Shown here: one piece after another, positions 52,416 to 61,687 of the stretch
Position numbering within the stretch: position 1 is the stretch's first letter
Layout: each line of letters opens with the position of its first letter
Assembly: GCF_019037185.1 (NCBI RefSeq)
Contig: NZ_JAHHXM010000007.1
Location: 304 to 64,303, forward strand
Reading direction: 5' to 3'
Length of the DNA stretch: 64,000 nt
Source: Oceanobacillus caeni
GTDB taxonomy: Bacteria > Bacillota > Bacilli > Bacillales > Amphibacillaceae
Translations under genes and position numbers: made by a program
The notes under the pieces: generated by a model
What the model was told of the DNA's origin: nothing
The model's database searches: none
Seen by the model: the letters and a program-made list of their open reading frames with translations, nothing else

Positions 52416-53669
52416 TTAAGAATCTTTTTTAGATAAGGCTAATGCTTTTTTGAAATCCTTTAATGAGCTGGATCTTCCATACAGTAAAACTCCACCTTTG
52501 TATACTTTTGCTCCAATATACGCAAATAAAAGAATGGATAATACTATTATTCCTATTGATACCATTACTTCCCAAGTTGGTATATCCAACATTCCCACTC
52601 TCATAAACATGATCATTGGAGAGAAAAATGGGATAAAGGAAGTAACCTTAACGATAGTTGAATCCGGAGCTTCTAAACCAAACATAGCGATAAAGAATGC
52701 AATCATAATTAAGAAAATAAGTGGTAACATCATTTGTCCTGTATCTTCTACTCGGCTAACTAGTGAACCAAGCATTGCAGCAATGGTTGCATATACTAAA
52801 TATCCTAGTAAGAAGAAAATAATAGCATATACGTAAACTGCTGGGGAAATATCTTGAAACCCTAAATATTCAAAAATGCCTCCCATATACTCATCCTGTT
52901 TTGATTTAATAAGAATGATTCCTAGTATGATAATAGAACCGACTTGTGTAAGTCCAAGAAGTGCAATACCAAGGATCTTTGCAAACATATGTGTCACAGC
53001 TGGAGCACTAGAGACTAAGAGTTCCATTACTCGTGATGATTTTTCATTCGCCACATCCGTCATAATCAATTGCCCATATGACATGACCGTTATATATAGA
53101 ACGAATAGCATGACATAGACAATACCCCTTGCCTGATTCAATTCCTCTTCTGTCTTAGCTGTTTCGTCCAAAGCTGTTGCTTGAAAAGTTACCGGTTCAT
53201 TAATTTCCATTAATGCCTTTTCGTCAATTCCTGAATATTGGGTAGCTAATGCAACTTTTAACTGTTGCACTTGCTGTTCGAGGAGTATTTGATCACCTGT
53301 ATCGGAAATATTATTTGCATAATACGACGCTTCTGGTAATTGCTTATCATTTAACGTGATAACAAGAAGTGCATTGTACTCCTCATTAATGACAGCGTCT
53401 TTCCCTTCTTCTACTGTCCCATCAAACTCCACTAATTCCAAATCATTACTAGCCGCCTCTACATTTGTTGTTAATGGAACAAATAATGTATTCGATTCAT
53501 CGATTACTGCAATTTGGTCAACCTCATCATCAGTGAAAAGATCAATAATGGACTGGATATTTGCCAACGCAACAACGAATAATAGCGAAATGATAGTACT
53601 TATGATAAATGGTTTTGCCTTCAGCTTTGATAAATAGGTATGTGAAAGGATTACCCAAAATTTATTCAT
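52416..53669 (-). CDS. yhaP: ABC transporter permease, NatB-like (YhaP)
   Basis: A 417-residue ABC-2 permease with one N-terminal helix, a large extracellular loop (about 45-185) and five C-terminal helices. SYGQLIMTDVANEKSSRVMELLVSS near residue 197 is the hallmark of NatB/YhaP exporters, which move sodium or drugs. The ATG at 53669 overlaps the ATPase stop by 8 nt, like other coupled pairs here. B. subtilis YhaP is the positional counterpart. Confidence 0.87.
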   Translation of the reverse strand: MNKFWVILSHTYLSKLKAKPFIISTIISLLFVVALANIQSIIDLFTDDEVDQIAVIDESNTLFVPLTTNVEAASNDLELVEFDGTVEEGKDAVINEEYNALLVITLNDKQLPEASYYANNISDTGDQILLEQQVQQLKVALATQYSGIDEKALMEINEPVTFQATALDETAKTEEELNQARGIVYVMLFVLYITVMSYGQLIMTDVANEKSSRVMELLVSSAPAVTHMFAKILGIALLGLTQVGSIIILGIILIKSKQDEYMGGIFEYLGFQDISPAVYVYAIIFFLLGYLVYATIAAMLGSLVSRVEDTGQMMLPLIFLIMIAFFIAMFGLEAPDSTIVKVTSFIPFFSPMIMFMRVGMLDIPTWEVMVSIGIIVLSILLFAYIGAKVYKGGVLLYGRSSSLKDFKKALALSKKDS

Positions 53670-54561
53670 AGCTTGCACCTACCTTCTCTATGAAAATATC
53701 ATTTAGGGAAGGCTCCTCTAGTTCAAATTTACGAATAAATCCTTTTCCTTGTAACAAAGAAAAAATTCGTTGTGAAACATCTTCATTTTCAATTTGTAAT
53801 TCACAACCTTCCGCTACCTTCTTATATCGTACTACTCCAGATTCATTACCTAAAAAATCTAATTCAAAATCTGCATGAATGATAAGATTTTTCTTACCGA
53901 AGGAACGTTTAATTTCCCGTAATGAACCTTCCACAACTGGGTTCCCTTTGTGCAAAATACATAGATGCTCACATAATTCTTCTACATGTTCCATGCGATG
54001 TGAAGAAAATACAATGGATGTACCTTGTTCTTTCAAATCAATCACAGCATGCTTCAACAATTCTACATTGACAGGATCCAACCCAGAGAATGGTTCATCT
54101 AATATTAATAATTTGGGTTTATGAATTACTGCGGAGATGAATTGAATCTTTTGCTGGTTCCCTTTTGAAAGTTCTTCTACCCGTTTATTCATATACTCCG
54201 GTACTTTAAAACGCTCTAACCAACTTTCAAGCTCTGATACGATTTCTTTCTTTCTCATCCCACGTAATTTACCTAAATAAATGATTTGGTCTTTAACCGT
54301 TAATTTCGGATATAAACCTCTTTCCTCTGGAAGATAGCCTATGAGATGACTTTTACTGTAGTTAATTCGCTCGCCATTCCAAGTAATTTCCCCTTCCGTA
54401 ATATCCAAAAGACCTAGAATCATTCGAAAGGTTGTCGTTTTTCCAGCGCCATTTCCACCTAAAAATCCAAACATTTCTTTTTCTGGGATTTTTAACGATA
54501 AATGATTAACTGCTGTATCTTTTCCAAATCTTTTTGTTACTTGATTTAACACTAACGTCAT
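53662..54561 (-). CDS. yhaQ: ABC transporter ATP-binding protein, NatA-like (YhaQ)
   Basis: A 299-residue ATPase. Walker A is GGNGAGKTTTFRM near residue 37, the signature is ELSKGNQQKIQFI near 134, Walker B is LLILDEPFSGLDP near 154, and the switch is SSHRMEHVEELCE near 185. The C-terminal extension is typical for Nat-type exporters. GGGGGGATAC precedes the ATG at 54561. It forms an operon with yhaP. Confidence 0.9.
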   Translation of the reverse strand: MTLVLNQVTKRFGKDTAVNHLSLKIPEKEMFGFLGGNGAGKTTTFRMILGLLDITEGEITWNGERINYSKSHLIGYLPEERGLYPKLTVKDQIIYLGKLRGMRKKEIVSELESWLERFKVPEYMNKRVEELSKGNQQKIQFISAVIHKPKLLILDEPFSGLDPVNVELLKHAVIDLKEQGTSIVFSSHRMEHVEELCEHLCILHKGNPVVEGSLREIKRSFGKKNLIIHADFELDFLGNESGVVRYKKVAEGCELQIENEDVSQRIFSLLQGKGFIRKFELEEPSLNDIFIEKVGASYE

Positions 54562-54608
54562 TCTGTATCCCCCCCTAAAAGTAACAGTATGATTATAACA
54601 AAAACATA

Positions 54609-55129
54609 TCATTCTTTGTTAAGAAAATATAGTTTTGCAATAATTGCGGTAATATTATGGAAGACATAAAGGGCTGTTATTAGAAAGAAACTAAATGAAA
54701 TGCCATCAAATATAATCACCATACACCATGCAATCATATATATCACAATCATGGCATCCCAAGATCTTGCCTTCATACGGTTCGTCTGTTGATGATAACG
54801 TTCAGACCAAAAGCGCAAGCGCCCGTTTAGCGACGTACGGACTGGACTGAGCCGTAGGAGATAAAGGAAACACGACGAACGGAGTGAGTCGATGTTGACT
54901 TATCGCACGGAGGTGAAGGAAGTCTCGCTAGTCGCTGGGCGCTGGAGCTGGACGTGGACTTCCCTATGACAAGATTTATAAGCTAAATTCTTATACTTTC
55001 ACTTATCTTATCAAATAAATGTTTCTTCTTCCCAATATGTTTATTAACAAAGTATACAACAAGCAAAATAATTCCTGCTCCAATGACCCCCATTAACCCC
55101 CAAGGATTCGCTAAAAAGGATTCACTCAA
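54609..55129 (-). pseudogene. Small membrane-protein gene split by repeat family B
   Basis: The 5' part (54983-55129) starts at TTG after GGGG, overlaps the XRE gene stop, and encodes ANPWGLMGVIGAGIILLVVY, then NKHIGKKKHLFD. It soon meets a stop. The 3' part (54609-54818) encodes ERYHQQTNRMKARSWDAM and two more membrane helices. Joined as ...HLFD-ERYHQQ..., they give one plausible three-helix protein of the kind found next to XRE regulators. Between them lies the 147-bp repeat B plus about 30 bp. The junction FDERxxx is common in such proteins, which supports a broken gene. Two short functional ORFs remain possible. Confidence 0.6.
54808..54955 (+). repeat. Dispersed repeat family B, copy 3
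   Basis: AAAGCGCAAGCGCCCGTTTA at the left end, GGAGATAAAGGAAACACGAC internally, and GTCGCTGGGCGCTGGAGCTG at the right end. AGCGCCCGTTTAGCGAC and GTCGCTGGGCGCT are inverted ends. It interrupts the membrane gene on the other strand. Confidence 0.88.
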
Positions 55130-55331
55130 TATTCTCATCCCCTTCAAAAATAAATAATTCTTCAATCGTACATCCGAATGTCTGGGCGAGTTTATGTGCT
55201 AAAACTAAGGAAGGTTTGTATTTTCCTTTTTCAAGTGAAATAATGGTTTGTCTGGAAACTTTTAACCTTTTAGATAATTCTTCTTGTGTGATGTTTAATT
55301 CCGTTCTTTTTTCACGAATTAATGTCTTCAT
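55122..55331 (-). CDS. XRE-family helix-turn-helix regulator
   Basis: A 69-residue Cro/C1-type protein. TLIREKRTELNITQEELSKR and LKVSRQTIISLEKGKYKPS form the HTH (residues 4-43), followed by LAHKLAQTFGCTIEELF. The ATG at 55331 follows GGAGTGAAG. Such regulators typically control themselves and an adjacent small membrane protein, here the split gene downstream. It is probably autoregulatory (inference). Confidence 0.9.
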   Translation of the reverse strand: MKTLIREKRTELNITQEELSKRLKVSRQTIISLEKGKYKPSLVLAHKLAQTFGCTIEELFIFEGDENIE

Positions 55332-55495
55332 CTTCACTCCGCCCCTTACAAATAGTAAAGTTCACTTGACGTTAAGTTTACTTCACAAACCCCTTAATGT
55401 CAAGTAGGCTTTACAAATGTTTTAGTTTAAATTTTTCTTGTCTTAATTTATAATAATATTTAGAATATAGCGATTAAACATAAGGAGGCTATGCT

Positions 55496-55681
55496 ATGGG
55501 AGAATATACATTAACGGTATTCAGTAAATCTGGGGAAAAATTATTAGATGAAAAATTTACAGCACAAAATAATGAGGAAGCAAAAGCAATCGGACAACAA
55601 CAATTGGAAGAGAAAGGTTTTAGTGAATATACACATCGCTGTGTGTCACCTGAAGCTAAATTAGTTTTATTCCATAGGTAA
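55496..55681 (+). CDS. yhzD: YhzD-like small protein
   Basis: A 61-residue protein: MGEYTLTVFSKSGEKLLDEK, then NEEAKAIGQQQLEEKG and HRCVSPEAKLVLFHR, matching the YhzD family. It looks like one beta-alpha-beta domain. AAGGAGG precedes the ATG. In B. subtilis it also lies near yheA. Function is unknown. Confidence 0.82.
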   Translation: MGEYTLTVFSKSGEKLLDEKFTAQNNEEAKAIGQQQLEEKGFSEYTHRCVSPEAKLVLFHR

Positions 55682-55684
55682 ATA

Positions 55685-55710
55685 AGAAAAGCGGGCGCTG
55701 GAGCTAGACA
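55685..55710 (+). repeat. Dispersed repeat family B fragment
   Basis: GAAAAGCGGGCGCTGGAGCT and the next bases AGACAA are the two ends of repeat B joined with the middle missing, as a deletion remnant would be. Confidence 0.55.
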
Positions 55711-55718
55711 ACGTAAAA

Positions 55719-55750
55719 AGAAACGACTTCACATGGTGAAGTCGTTTCTC
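55719..55750. terminator. Bidirectional terminator between yhzD and yheA
   Basis: GAAACGACTTCAC and GTGAAGTCGTTTC form a 13-bp perfect stem with a 4-nt loop, followed by TCG on one side and T residues on the other. Confidence 0.75.
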
Positions 55751-55753
55751 GTA

Positions 55754-56107
55754 TTACTGATGATCCGGATTTCCATAAAGCTCTTCTAATGGTTTTGTAA
55801 TAATTTTACTAATATCATTAATTAAAAGATTTAGTTGTTGTTCATCTTCCATTAGTTTAGAAATATCACTATGTTGTTGTACTTCTTCTACAACTGTGCG
55901 AGCTTGTTCTACTTCTTCTTCCGTTATATCTAATCCTTGCATTTGTTTTTCTTGTAATTGCATTTGTGTATCGCGAAAACGTTCAAATAATTGTTTTGCT
56001 TGTGGATTACTCATTACTGCTTCAAAGGAATTTTTTAAATGATTAAATTCCTCACTTTCTCGAATTGCTTTCTCCAAATCGTACGCACTATCATGAATAT
56101 TAGCCAA
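55754..56107 (-). CDS. yheA: YlbF/YmcA family protein YheA
   Basis: A 117-residue helical protein of the UPF0342/YlbF group: YDLEKAIRESEEFNHLKNSF near residue 9, then LFERFRDTQMQLQEKQMQG and INDISKIITKPLEELYGNP. Starts at TTG after GGAGGG. Related YlbF and YmcA act with YaaT in RNA maturation and biofilm control; the role of YheA is not established. Confidence 0.87.
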   Translation of the reverse strand: MANIHDSAYDLEKAIRESEEFNHLKNSFEAVMSNPQAKQLFERFRDTQMQLQEKQMQGLDITEEEVEQARTVVEEVQQHSDISKLMEDEQQLNLLINDISKIITKPLEELYGNPDHQ

Positions 56108-56247
56108 AAACGTACCCTCCTAGATTTTTATTCTTATCCACTATATCAAACGTGATTTCCCATGTATACCCATAAGTCATTATTTAATTTCAATGAATCA
56201 CCACTACCATGTTAAAATGGATATATATGATAGAAAAGAGGAATTAC

Positions 56248-57135
56248 ATGTATATGAATGATCTAAAGAAAATATTCCCATCTTTATGCTATAAAGATGA
56301 AGGAGTTAATATTCCAGAAAAATATAGTTGGTTTATAACAGATGATCATAAAATAATTGGGATTGATAAAAAGGAACTAACCCATAAAGATGAAGAAATA
56401 TTATCGGCTTTTCTTACACCATACCATATTTTTATTCCTCAACCTACAGAATTAGAACAAATTTGGAATCAACGAATTCATACTAATACTAATAATGAAT
56501 ATGTTAATACATTTCGTTTTGTTTATTTTTCTACAAAGAACACTCCAATGGAACCAAAACTATTTAAAGAAGCAATACATAATTTCTATACAAACCCTGT
56601 AGCAATCATGTGGGAAAACGATCATCAAGGGGTTATCATCGAAGAAAAACCTAACATTTCGGATGAATCGATATCCTATGAACAAATGATTGACGTATTA
56701 ATGAGCGATTTATATATAAACATACGCTTTTGCATCGGACCATATATGAATAAGTTGGAAAGATTAAATGATTTTTATACAACTTTTATAAAGGAAGCTA
56801 ATATTGCATTTCACTATACAGACCAATCAGTTGTTACGTATGTTGATGCGATTCCCTATCTTCTGATCCACCAAGCAGAAAAGGAATTTTTACAAAAAAC
56901 GAAAGATATGATATTAGGCGAATTGACAAATGATCAAGATCTACTCCATTCCATTAAGGTATTTATTCTAAGTAATCAAAATGTAACTACTGCTGCAAAA
57001 AAACTACATTTACATCGCAATAGCTTACAATATCGATTAGATAAATTTATTGATAAAACCGGTATAGATGTTAGACAATTCAGTGGTGCAATGGCTGTAT
57101 ATTTAGCGATATTGTCCATGGTGCACAAGAAATAG
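56248..57135 (+). CDS. PucR/CdaR-type transcriptional regulator (YxkF-like)
   Basis: A 295-residue protein with a variable sensor-like N-terminal part and a C-terminal PucR-type HTH (FILSNQNVTTAAKKLHLHRNSLQYRLDKFIDKTGIDVRQ, about 241-280). AGAGGAATTAC precedes the ATG at 56248. It sits directly before msmX. In B. subtilis msmX is also next to a regulator of this kind (yxkF), so it may control the shared sugar-importer ATPase. Confidence 0.8.
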   Translation: MYMNDLKKIFPSLCYKDEGVNIPEKYSWFITDDHKIIGIDKKELTHKDEEILSAFLTPYHIFIPQPTELEQIWNQRIHTNTNNEYVNTFRFVYFSTKNTPMEPKLFKEAIHNFYTNPVAIMWENDHQGVIIEEKPNISDESISYEQMIDVLMSDLYINIRFCIGPYMNKLERLNDFYTTFIKEANIAFHYTDQSVVTYVDAIPYLLIHQAEKEFLQKTKDMILGELTNDQDLLHSIKVFILSNQNVTTAAKKLHLHRNSLQYRLDKFIDKTGIDVRQFSGAMAVYLAILSMVHKK

Positions 57136-57225
57136 TCTATTCTTTGTGCACGTCTACCATTTTCAGAATTCTCCATAAACCATACAATATAATTAACCGC
57201 TTACACCAAATTGGAGGTAATAAAA

Positions 57226-58323
57226 ATGGCTGAATTAAGATTAGAACATATACAAAAAAAATATGATAAAGAAGTAGTTGCAGTAAAGGACTTCAATCTA
57301 CATATCAAAGACAAAGAATTTATCGTCTTCGTAGGTCCTTCTGGTTGTGGTAAATCTACTACACTACGTATGGTTGCTGGATTGGAAGAAATTTCAGGTG
57401 GAGATTTTTATATTGATGGTAAACGTATGAACGATGTTGCTCCTAAAGATCGTGATATCGCGATGGTATTCCAAAACTATGCTCTTTATCCACATATGTC
57501 TGTATTTGATAATATGGCGTTTGGATTAAAACTACGTAAATTTAGCAAAGAGGAAATTAACAAACGTGTGAATAATGCGGCCAAAATTTTAGGCCTTGAA
57601 GCTTATTTAGACCGTAAACCAAAGGCCCTTTCAGGTGGTCAACGTCAACGTGTTGCTCTTGGTCGTGCAATAGTAAGAGATGCAAAAGTATTCTTAATGG
57701 ACGAGCCTTTATCAAACCTAGATGCAAAACTTCGTGTTCAAATGCGTGCTGAAATTCAAAAACTACACCAAAGATTACAAACAACTACCATTTATGTAAC
57801 ACATGATCAAACAGAAGCGATGACAATGGCTACACGGCTTGTAGTTATGAAAGATGGAATAATCCAACAAATCGGTTCACCAAAAGAAGTTTATGATCTT
57901 CCTGAAAATGTATTTGTTGCCGGATTTATTGGGTCGCCCGCAATGAACTTCTTTCATGGTAAAATAACAGACGGTTATTTTGAAATAGGAGACGTTAAAA
58001 TAAAAGTTCCAGAAGGTAGAATGAAATCGTTACGTGAACAAGGATATACAAATAAAGACGTTATTTTAGGTATGCGTCCAGAAGATATCCATGACGAGCC
58101 GGCATTCATCGCTGCCTCTCCTGAAACAAAACTCAATGTAAAAATTGATGTATCAGAACTAATGGGGGCTGAATCCTATCTATATTCTTCCGTAGCTGGC
58201 CAAGAATTTGTTGCCCGAGTAGATTCACGTTCCAATATCAATGGTGGAGATCAAATTGATTTGGCATTTGATATGAACCGTGTACATTTCTTTGATGCAG
58301 AAACAGAAAGCCGTATTAAATAA
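57226..58323 (+). CDS. msmX: Sugar ABC transporter ATP-binding protein MsmX
   Basis: A 365-residue MalK/UgpC-type ATPase that energises several sugar importers. Walker A is GPSGCGKSTTLRM near residue 38, Q-loop VFQNYALYPH near 81, signature ALSGGQRQRVALGRA near 134, Walker B VFLMDEPLSNLDA near 155, and H-loop YVTHDQTEA near 190. The C-terminal TOBE-like regulatory domain runs from about 240. GGAGG precedes the ATG at 57226. No importer genes are adjacent, consistent with a multitask ATPase. Confidence 0.93.
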   Translation: MAELRLEHIQKKYDKEVVAVKDFNLHIKDKEFIVFVGPSGCGKSTTLRMVAGLEEISGGDFYIDGKRMNDVAPKDRDIAMVFQNYALYPHMSVFDNMAFGLKLRKFSKEEINKRVNNAAKILGLEAYLDRKPKALSGGQRQRVALGRAIVRDAKVFLMDEPLSNLDAKLRVQMRAEIQKLHQRLQTTTIYVTHDQTEAMTMATRLVVMKDGIIQQIGSPKEVYDLPENVFVAGFIGSPAMNFFHGKITDGYFEIGDVKIKVPEGRMKSLREQGYTNKDVILGMRPEDIHDEPAFIAASPETKLNVKIDVSELMGAESYLYSSVAGQEFVARVDSRSNINGGDQIDLAFDMNRVHFFDAETESRIK

Positions 58324-58330
58324 GTTTTAA

Positions 58331-58361
58331 TCAAAAATCGAGTACATGGTGCTCGATTTTT
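58331..58361 (+). terminator. Terminator after msmX
   Basis: AAAATCGAGTAC and GTGCTCGATTTT form a hairpin followed by TTG. Confidence 0.75.
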
Positions 58362-58375
58362 TGACGCCCCTCTAA

Positions 58376-58402
58376 AAAGAGGAAAGCCTTTGCTTTCCTC
58401 TT
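58376..58402 (-). terminator. Terminator after the SASP gene
   Basis: AGAGGAAAGC and GCTTTCCTCT pair around a 4-nt loop; TTTTTAG follows on the minus strand. Confidence 0.75.
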
Positions 58403-58422
58403 ATGCCATTTCTATATTAAAT

Positions 58423-58620
58423 TTATTGTCCACCATTTAGTTGTTGTTGAGCTGTGTGTACTAGACGTTTTGTAATTTCTCCACCAACAGAACCGTTAGC
58501 ACGAGAAGTAGTGTCTGCACCTAAGTTCACACCAAATTCAGATGCGATTTCAACCTTCATTTGGTTTAGAGCTTGCTCAACCCCAGGAACTAATAATTGG
58601 TTAGAATTGTTGCTTGCCAT
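58423..58620 (-). CDS. Alpha/beta-type small acid-soluble spore protein
   Basis: A 65-residue SASP that coats and protects spore DNA and is degraded at germination. It has the GPR protease site EIASEFGV near residue 25, [21 protein letters not shown] near 34 and a Gln-rich end. CAAGGAGGTGAG precedes the ATG. Expression is expected in the forespore through sigma-G. It is one of several such genes in a genome; I cannot say which. Confidence 0.95.
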   Translation of the reverse strand: MASNNSNQLLVPGVEQALNQMKVEIASEFGVNLGADTTSRANGSVGGEITKRLVHTAQQQLNGGQ

Positions 58621-58737
58621 TTTTATCTCACCTCCTTGTTTGTTGTATTTCTATTGTCTGTTATTTTTATAAATCCTATTACAAAAAAACATTGGTAAAA
58701 TGTAGATATAATTCCAATTCAACAGCTACTACAAAAA

Positions 58738-58780
58738 ATAAACGCTTGGAGTAAACTTTCTATTACTCCAAGCGTTTGCT
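58738..58780 (-). terminator. Terminator after fumC
   Basis: AAACGCTTGGAGTAA and TTACTCCAAGCGTTT form a 15-bp stem across a short loop; the minus strand continues into TATTTTTTG. It lies next to the fumC stop. Confidence 0.8.
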
Positions 58781-58785
58781 ATTCA

Positions 58786-60171
58786 TTATTTAGGATGTGT
58801 CATTTCTTCCGGTTTTACAAATTCATCAAATTCTTCCGCTGTCAGCAATCCTAATTTAACAGCGGTTTCTTTTAATGTTGAGTTTTCATTAAATGCTGTT
58901 TTAGCAATTTTTGCTGCATTTTCATATCCAATATGTGGATTTAATGCAGTTACTAGCATTAAGGAATCATTTAAATTCTTTTCAATTTGTTCATGGTTTG
59001 GTTCGATTCCTTGAGCACAACGCTCATCAAAAGAAAGAATACTATCGGCTAGTAATTGACAAGATTGTAAGAAGTTATAAGCAATAACTGGTTTGAATAC
59101 ATTTAATTCAAAGTTACCTTGGCTTGCTGCAAAGCCAATTGTAGCATCATTACCCATTACTTGTGCAGACACCATTGTAACTGCTTCACTTTGAGTTGGA
59201 TTAACTTTACCAGGCATTATCGAGCTTCCTGGTTCATTCGCTGGTATGGTAATTTCCCCAATTCCGCAACGTGGGCCACTTGCTAACCACCGGACATCAT
59301 TAGCAATCTTCATCATGTCCGCAGCAAGACCTTTTAGTGCACCATGAGCATATACAGATTCGTCATGACTGGTTAAAGAATGAAACTTGTTTGGCGCGGA
59401 AACAAATGTTTTTCCAGTAAATTCACTAATCGCCTGACATACACGTTCTGAGAATTCAGGATGTGCATTTAGGCCTGTACCAACTGCTGTTCCCCCAATT
59501 GCTAATTCTTTAATATGCTCAACACTTTCCTTAATCATCATTTCTGATTTTTCAAGCATACGATGCCATCCACTAATTTCTTGTCCTAATGTTAGTGGTG
59601 TAGCATCTTGAAGGTGAGTTCGTCCAATTTTTACGATATCAGAAAACGCATCGATTTTTCCTTTAAGTGTATTTTTTAATGTTTTCACAGCAGGAAGTAC
59701 TTCATCTTCTAATTTTAATACGAAAGCAACATGCATAGCTGTTGGGTATGTATCATTAGAACTTTGTGATTTATTTACATCATCATTAGGATGAAGGATT
59801 AAATCGCTACCATTTTCTAATAGCCATTTATTTCCAACATGTGCGATTACTTCATTGACATTCATATTCGATTGTGTACCACTGCCAGTTTGCCAAACTA
59901 CTAATGGGAAATGGTCATCTATTTTCCCTTCAATAATTTGATCTGCTGCATAGGCAATAGCTTCGGCCTTTTTACTATCTAATAAACCTAGATCACTATT
60001 AGCTTTTGCCGCACTTTTCTTCAAAATCGCAAATGCACGAACAACTTCTTTTGGCATTAATTCATTTCCAATAGGAAAGTTTTGTTTACTACGTTGTGTT
60101 TGTGCACCCCAGAATTTGTCTGCTGGTACATTAATTTCCCCTAATGTATCTCTTTCAACACGGTATTCCAT
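58786..60171 (-). CDS. fumC: Class II fumarate hydratase FumC
   Basis: A 461-residue iron-independent fumarase of the citric acid cycle. Signatures are [17 protein letters not shown] near residue 93, the histidine in [18 protein letters not shown] near 182, and [15 protein letters not shown] near 315. A C-terminal SS-type loop region follows in [14 protein letters not shown]. Length matches B. subtilis CitG/FumC. It is monocistronic with its own terminator. Confidence 0.96.
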   Translation of the reverse strand: MEYRVERDTLGEINVPADKFWGAQTQRSKQNFPIGNELMPKEVVRAFAILKKSAAKANSDLGLLDSKKAEAIAYAADQIIEGKIDDHFPLVVWQTGSGTQSNMNVNEVIAHVGNKWLLENGSDLILHPNDDVNKSQSSNDTYPTAMHVAFVLKLEDEVLPAVKTLKNTLKGKIDAFSDIVKIGRTHLQDATPLTLGQEISGWHRMLEKSEMMIKESVEHIKELAIGGTAVGTGLNAHPEFSERVCQAISEFTGKTFVSAPNKFHSLTSHDESVYAHGALKGLAADMMKIANDVRWLASGPRCGIGEITIPANEPGSSIMPGKVNPTQSEAVTMVSAQVMGNDATIGFAASQGNFELNVFKPVIAYNFLQSCQLLADSILSFDERCAQGIEPNHEQIEKNLNDSLMLVTALNPHIGYENAAKIAKTAFNENSTLKETAVKLGLLTAEEFDEFVKPEEMTHPK

Positions 60172-60296
60172 CCTGTAATTCCTCCCCTATGTTACTTTTA
60201 CTATCAACTATATTGTAACAAATTTCATAACAAATAAGGTACTAAATATACTAGGTTTAAGGTAATTTTATAAAGAAGTTGGATAAAAAACTACAA

Positions 60297-60326
60297 AAAG
60301 CCCCACCAATAATGGCGAGGCTTCCT
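60297..60326 (-). terminator. Terminator after the IDEAL-domain gene
   Basis: On the minus strand GAAGCCTCGCC and GGTGGGGCTT pair with a short AT loop and run into TTTTTG. Confidence 0.65.
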
Positions 60327-60332
60327 ATTTTT

Positions 60333-60566
60333 CTACTCCCAAACGTAGTCCATATACACTTGGCTATATTTTAAAAATTCATCTTTATTATCTGTCTCAA
60401 TCGAATAATGGATCTTGTCCAATATTTTTTGTTTATTCCAGTTAAAGCAAATCTCATCCAACATTAACTGTGCATTTAAACCAAACTCATAAGGGATTTC
60501 TTTTCTTGCATAAAGTTCCGTACCTGCATAGCGACGAAAGTTGTATATTACTTTTTGTTGTTTCAA
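60333..60566 (-). CDS. IDEAL-domain protein
   Basis: A 77-residue protein whose second half is an IDEAL domain: LMLDEICFNWNKQKILDKIH near residue 33 followed by DNKDEFLKYSQVY. Such short proteins are widespread in Bacillus with unknown roles; in MecA-type adaptors and ClpC the motif is linked to protein interaction. The first 30 residues (VIYNFRRYAGTELYARKEIP) are specific to this group. AAGGGGGAG precedes the ATG. Confidence 0.82.
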   Translation of the reverse strand: MKQQKVIYNFRRYAGTELYARKEIPYEFGLNAQLMLDEICFNWNKQKILDKIHYSIETDNKDEFLKYSQVYMDYVWE

Positions 60567-60788
60567 GAGAACTCCCCCTTAACCTTTTTAATATTATAAT
60601 AATTTTTTAGAAAAATCTCAACACTTATTTTTACAAATACATGATGACTTTTGATTCATAATAAGTAAGGTATTTATTTCATTCCCTGTAATCATAATAA
60701 TTAAACTTCTTACATATCCTGTCTTTTCTTTAGACTATGAAATTTACATATGAGAGAATTTAGGTAACAACATAGCGGAGGAAATAAG

Positions 60789-61661
60789 ATGAATTACGCA
60801 GATAACTTAAAGCAGGCTGAAAAAGGAGCATGGATAAGCATAATAGCTTATATCACTCTTTCTATTATAAAATTGCTTATTGCTTATGTTGGTGACTCTG
60901 ATGCCTTACGTGCTGATGGATTAAATAATGCAACAGATGTTATCGCATCAATAGCCGTCTTAGTTGGATTGAAAATTTCCCGTAAACCACCTGATAACGA
61001 TCATCCATATGGTCATTACCGGGTCGAAACGATTGCCTCCTTATTTGCAGCTTTTATTATGGCGTTTATAGGGATACAGGTTATTTTCGATACATTCCAA
61101 AAAGTCATTTCTAATAAAGTGTCGGAGGCTCCCAATTTATTAACTGCTTGGACAGCTCTAGGTGCGGCTATTGTTATGTTTTTTGTTTACCAGTTCAATG
61201 TTAAACTTGCTAAGAAAATAGAAAGTAGCTCATTGAATGCAGCCGCACAAGATAATAAATCAGATGCTCTAGTAAGTATTGGAGCATTTGTAGGAATTAT
61301 CGGTGCGCAATTTGGACTATTCTGGCTTGACCCGCTTGCAGGCTTTGTTGTGGGAATCATCATTTGTAAAACAGCTTTGGATATTTTCAGGGAAGCAACC
61401 CTCACTCTGACAGATGGTTTTGAAGAGGATAGATTAAAAGAGATTCAAGCAAGTATTGAAAAAGTGAAGGAAGTAAAAGAAGTGATTGATGTGAAAGGGA
61501 GAATCCACGGAAATCAATCACTTTTAGATGTAACCATATTAGTTGATCCCAATTTAAATGTCATTCAAAGCCATCGCATAACCGAAGATATTGAAAATTA
61601 CTTGTATGACCAACATAAAATAACTTATGTGCATATCCATATCGAACCATACTGTAAATAG
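60789..61661 (+). CDS. Cation diffusion facilitator transporter, manganese-type
   Basis: A 290-residue CDF antiporter with six helices and a C-terminal metal-binding domain. Helix 2 has ALRADGLNNATDVIAS, the DGxNNxxD pattern of manganese exporters such as MneP, rather than the zinc pattern. DHPYGHYRVETIASL is the following loop. Helix 5 has AAAQDNKSDALVS with the D/K/D cluster. AGCGGAGGAA precedes the ATG. No yybP-ykoY riboswitch motif is seen in the 220-bp leader. Confidence 0.9.
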   Translation: MNYADNLKQAEKGAWISIIAYITLSIIKLLIAYVGDSDALRADGLNNATDVIASIAVLVGLKISRKPPDNDHPYGHYRVETIASLFAAFIMAFIGIQVIFDTFQKVISNKVSEAPNLLTAWTALGAAIVMFFVYQFNVKLAKKIESSSLNAAAQDNKSDALVSIGAFVGIIGAQFGLFWLDPLAGFVVGIIICKTALDIFREATLTLTDGFEEDRLKEIQASIEKVKEVKEVIDVKGRIHGNQSLLDVTILVDPNLNVIQSHRITEDIENYLYDQHKITYVHIHIEPYCK

Positions 61662-61686
61662 GCTGTTCAAAATAACAGCCTATTTA
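61658..61686. terminator. Bidirectional terminator
   Basis: AAATAGGCTGTT and AACAGCCTATTT form a 12-bp stem between the convergent exporter and BtuF-like genes. Confidence 0.8.
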
Positions 61687-61687
61687 A

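Noticed and set aside
60567-60788. Manganese riboswitch (yybP-ykoY) before the CDF exporter
   Set aside because: None of the conserved G-rich loop segments or the expected three-way structure could be found in the leader.
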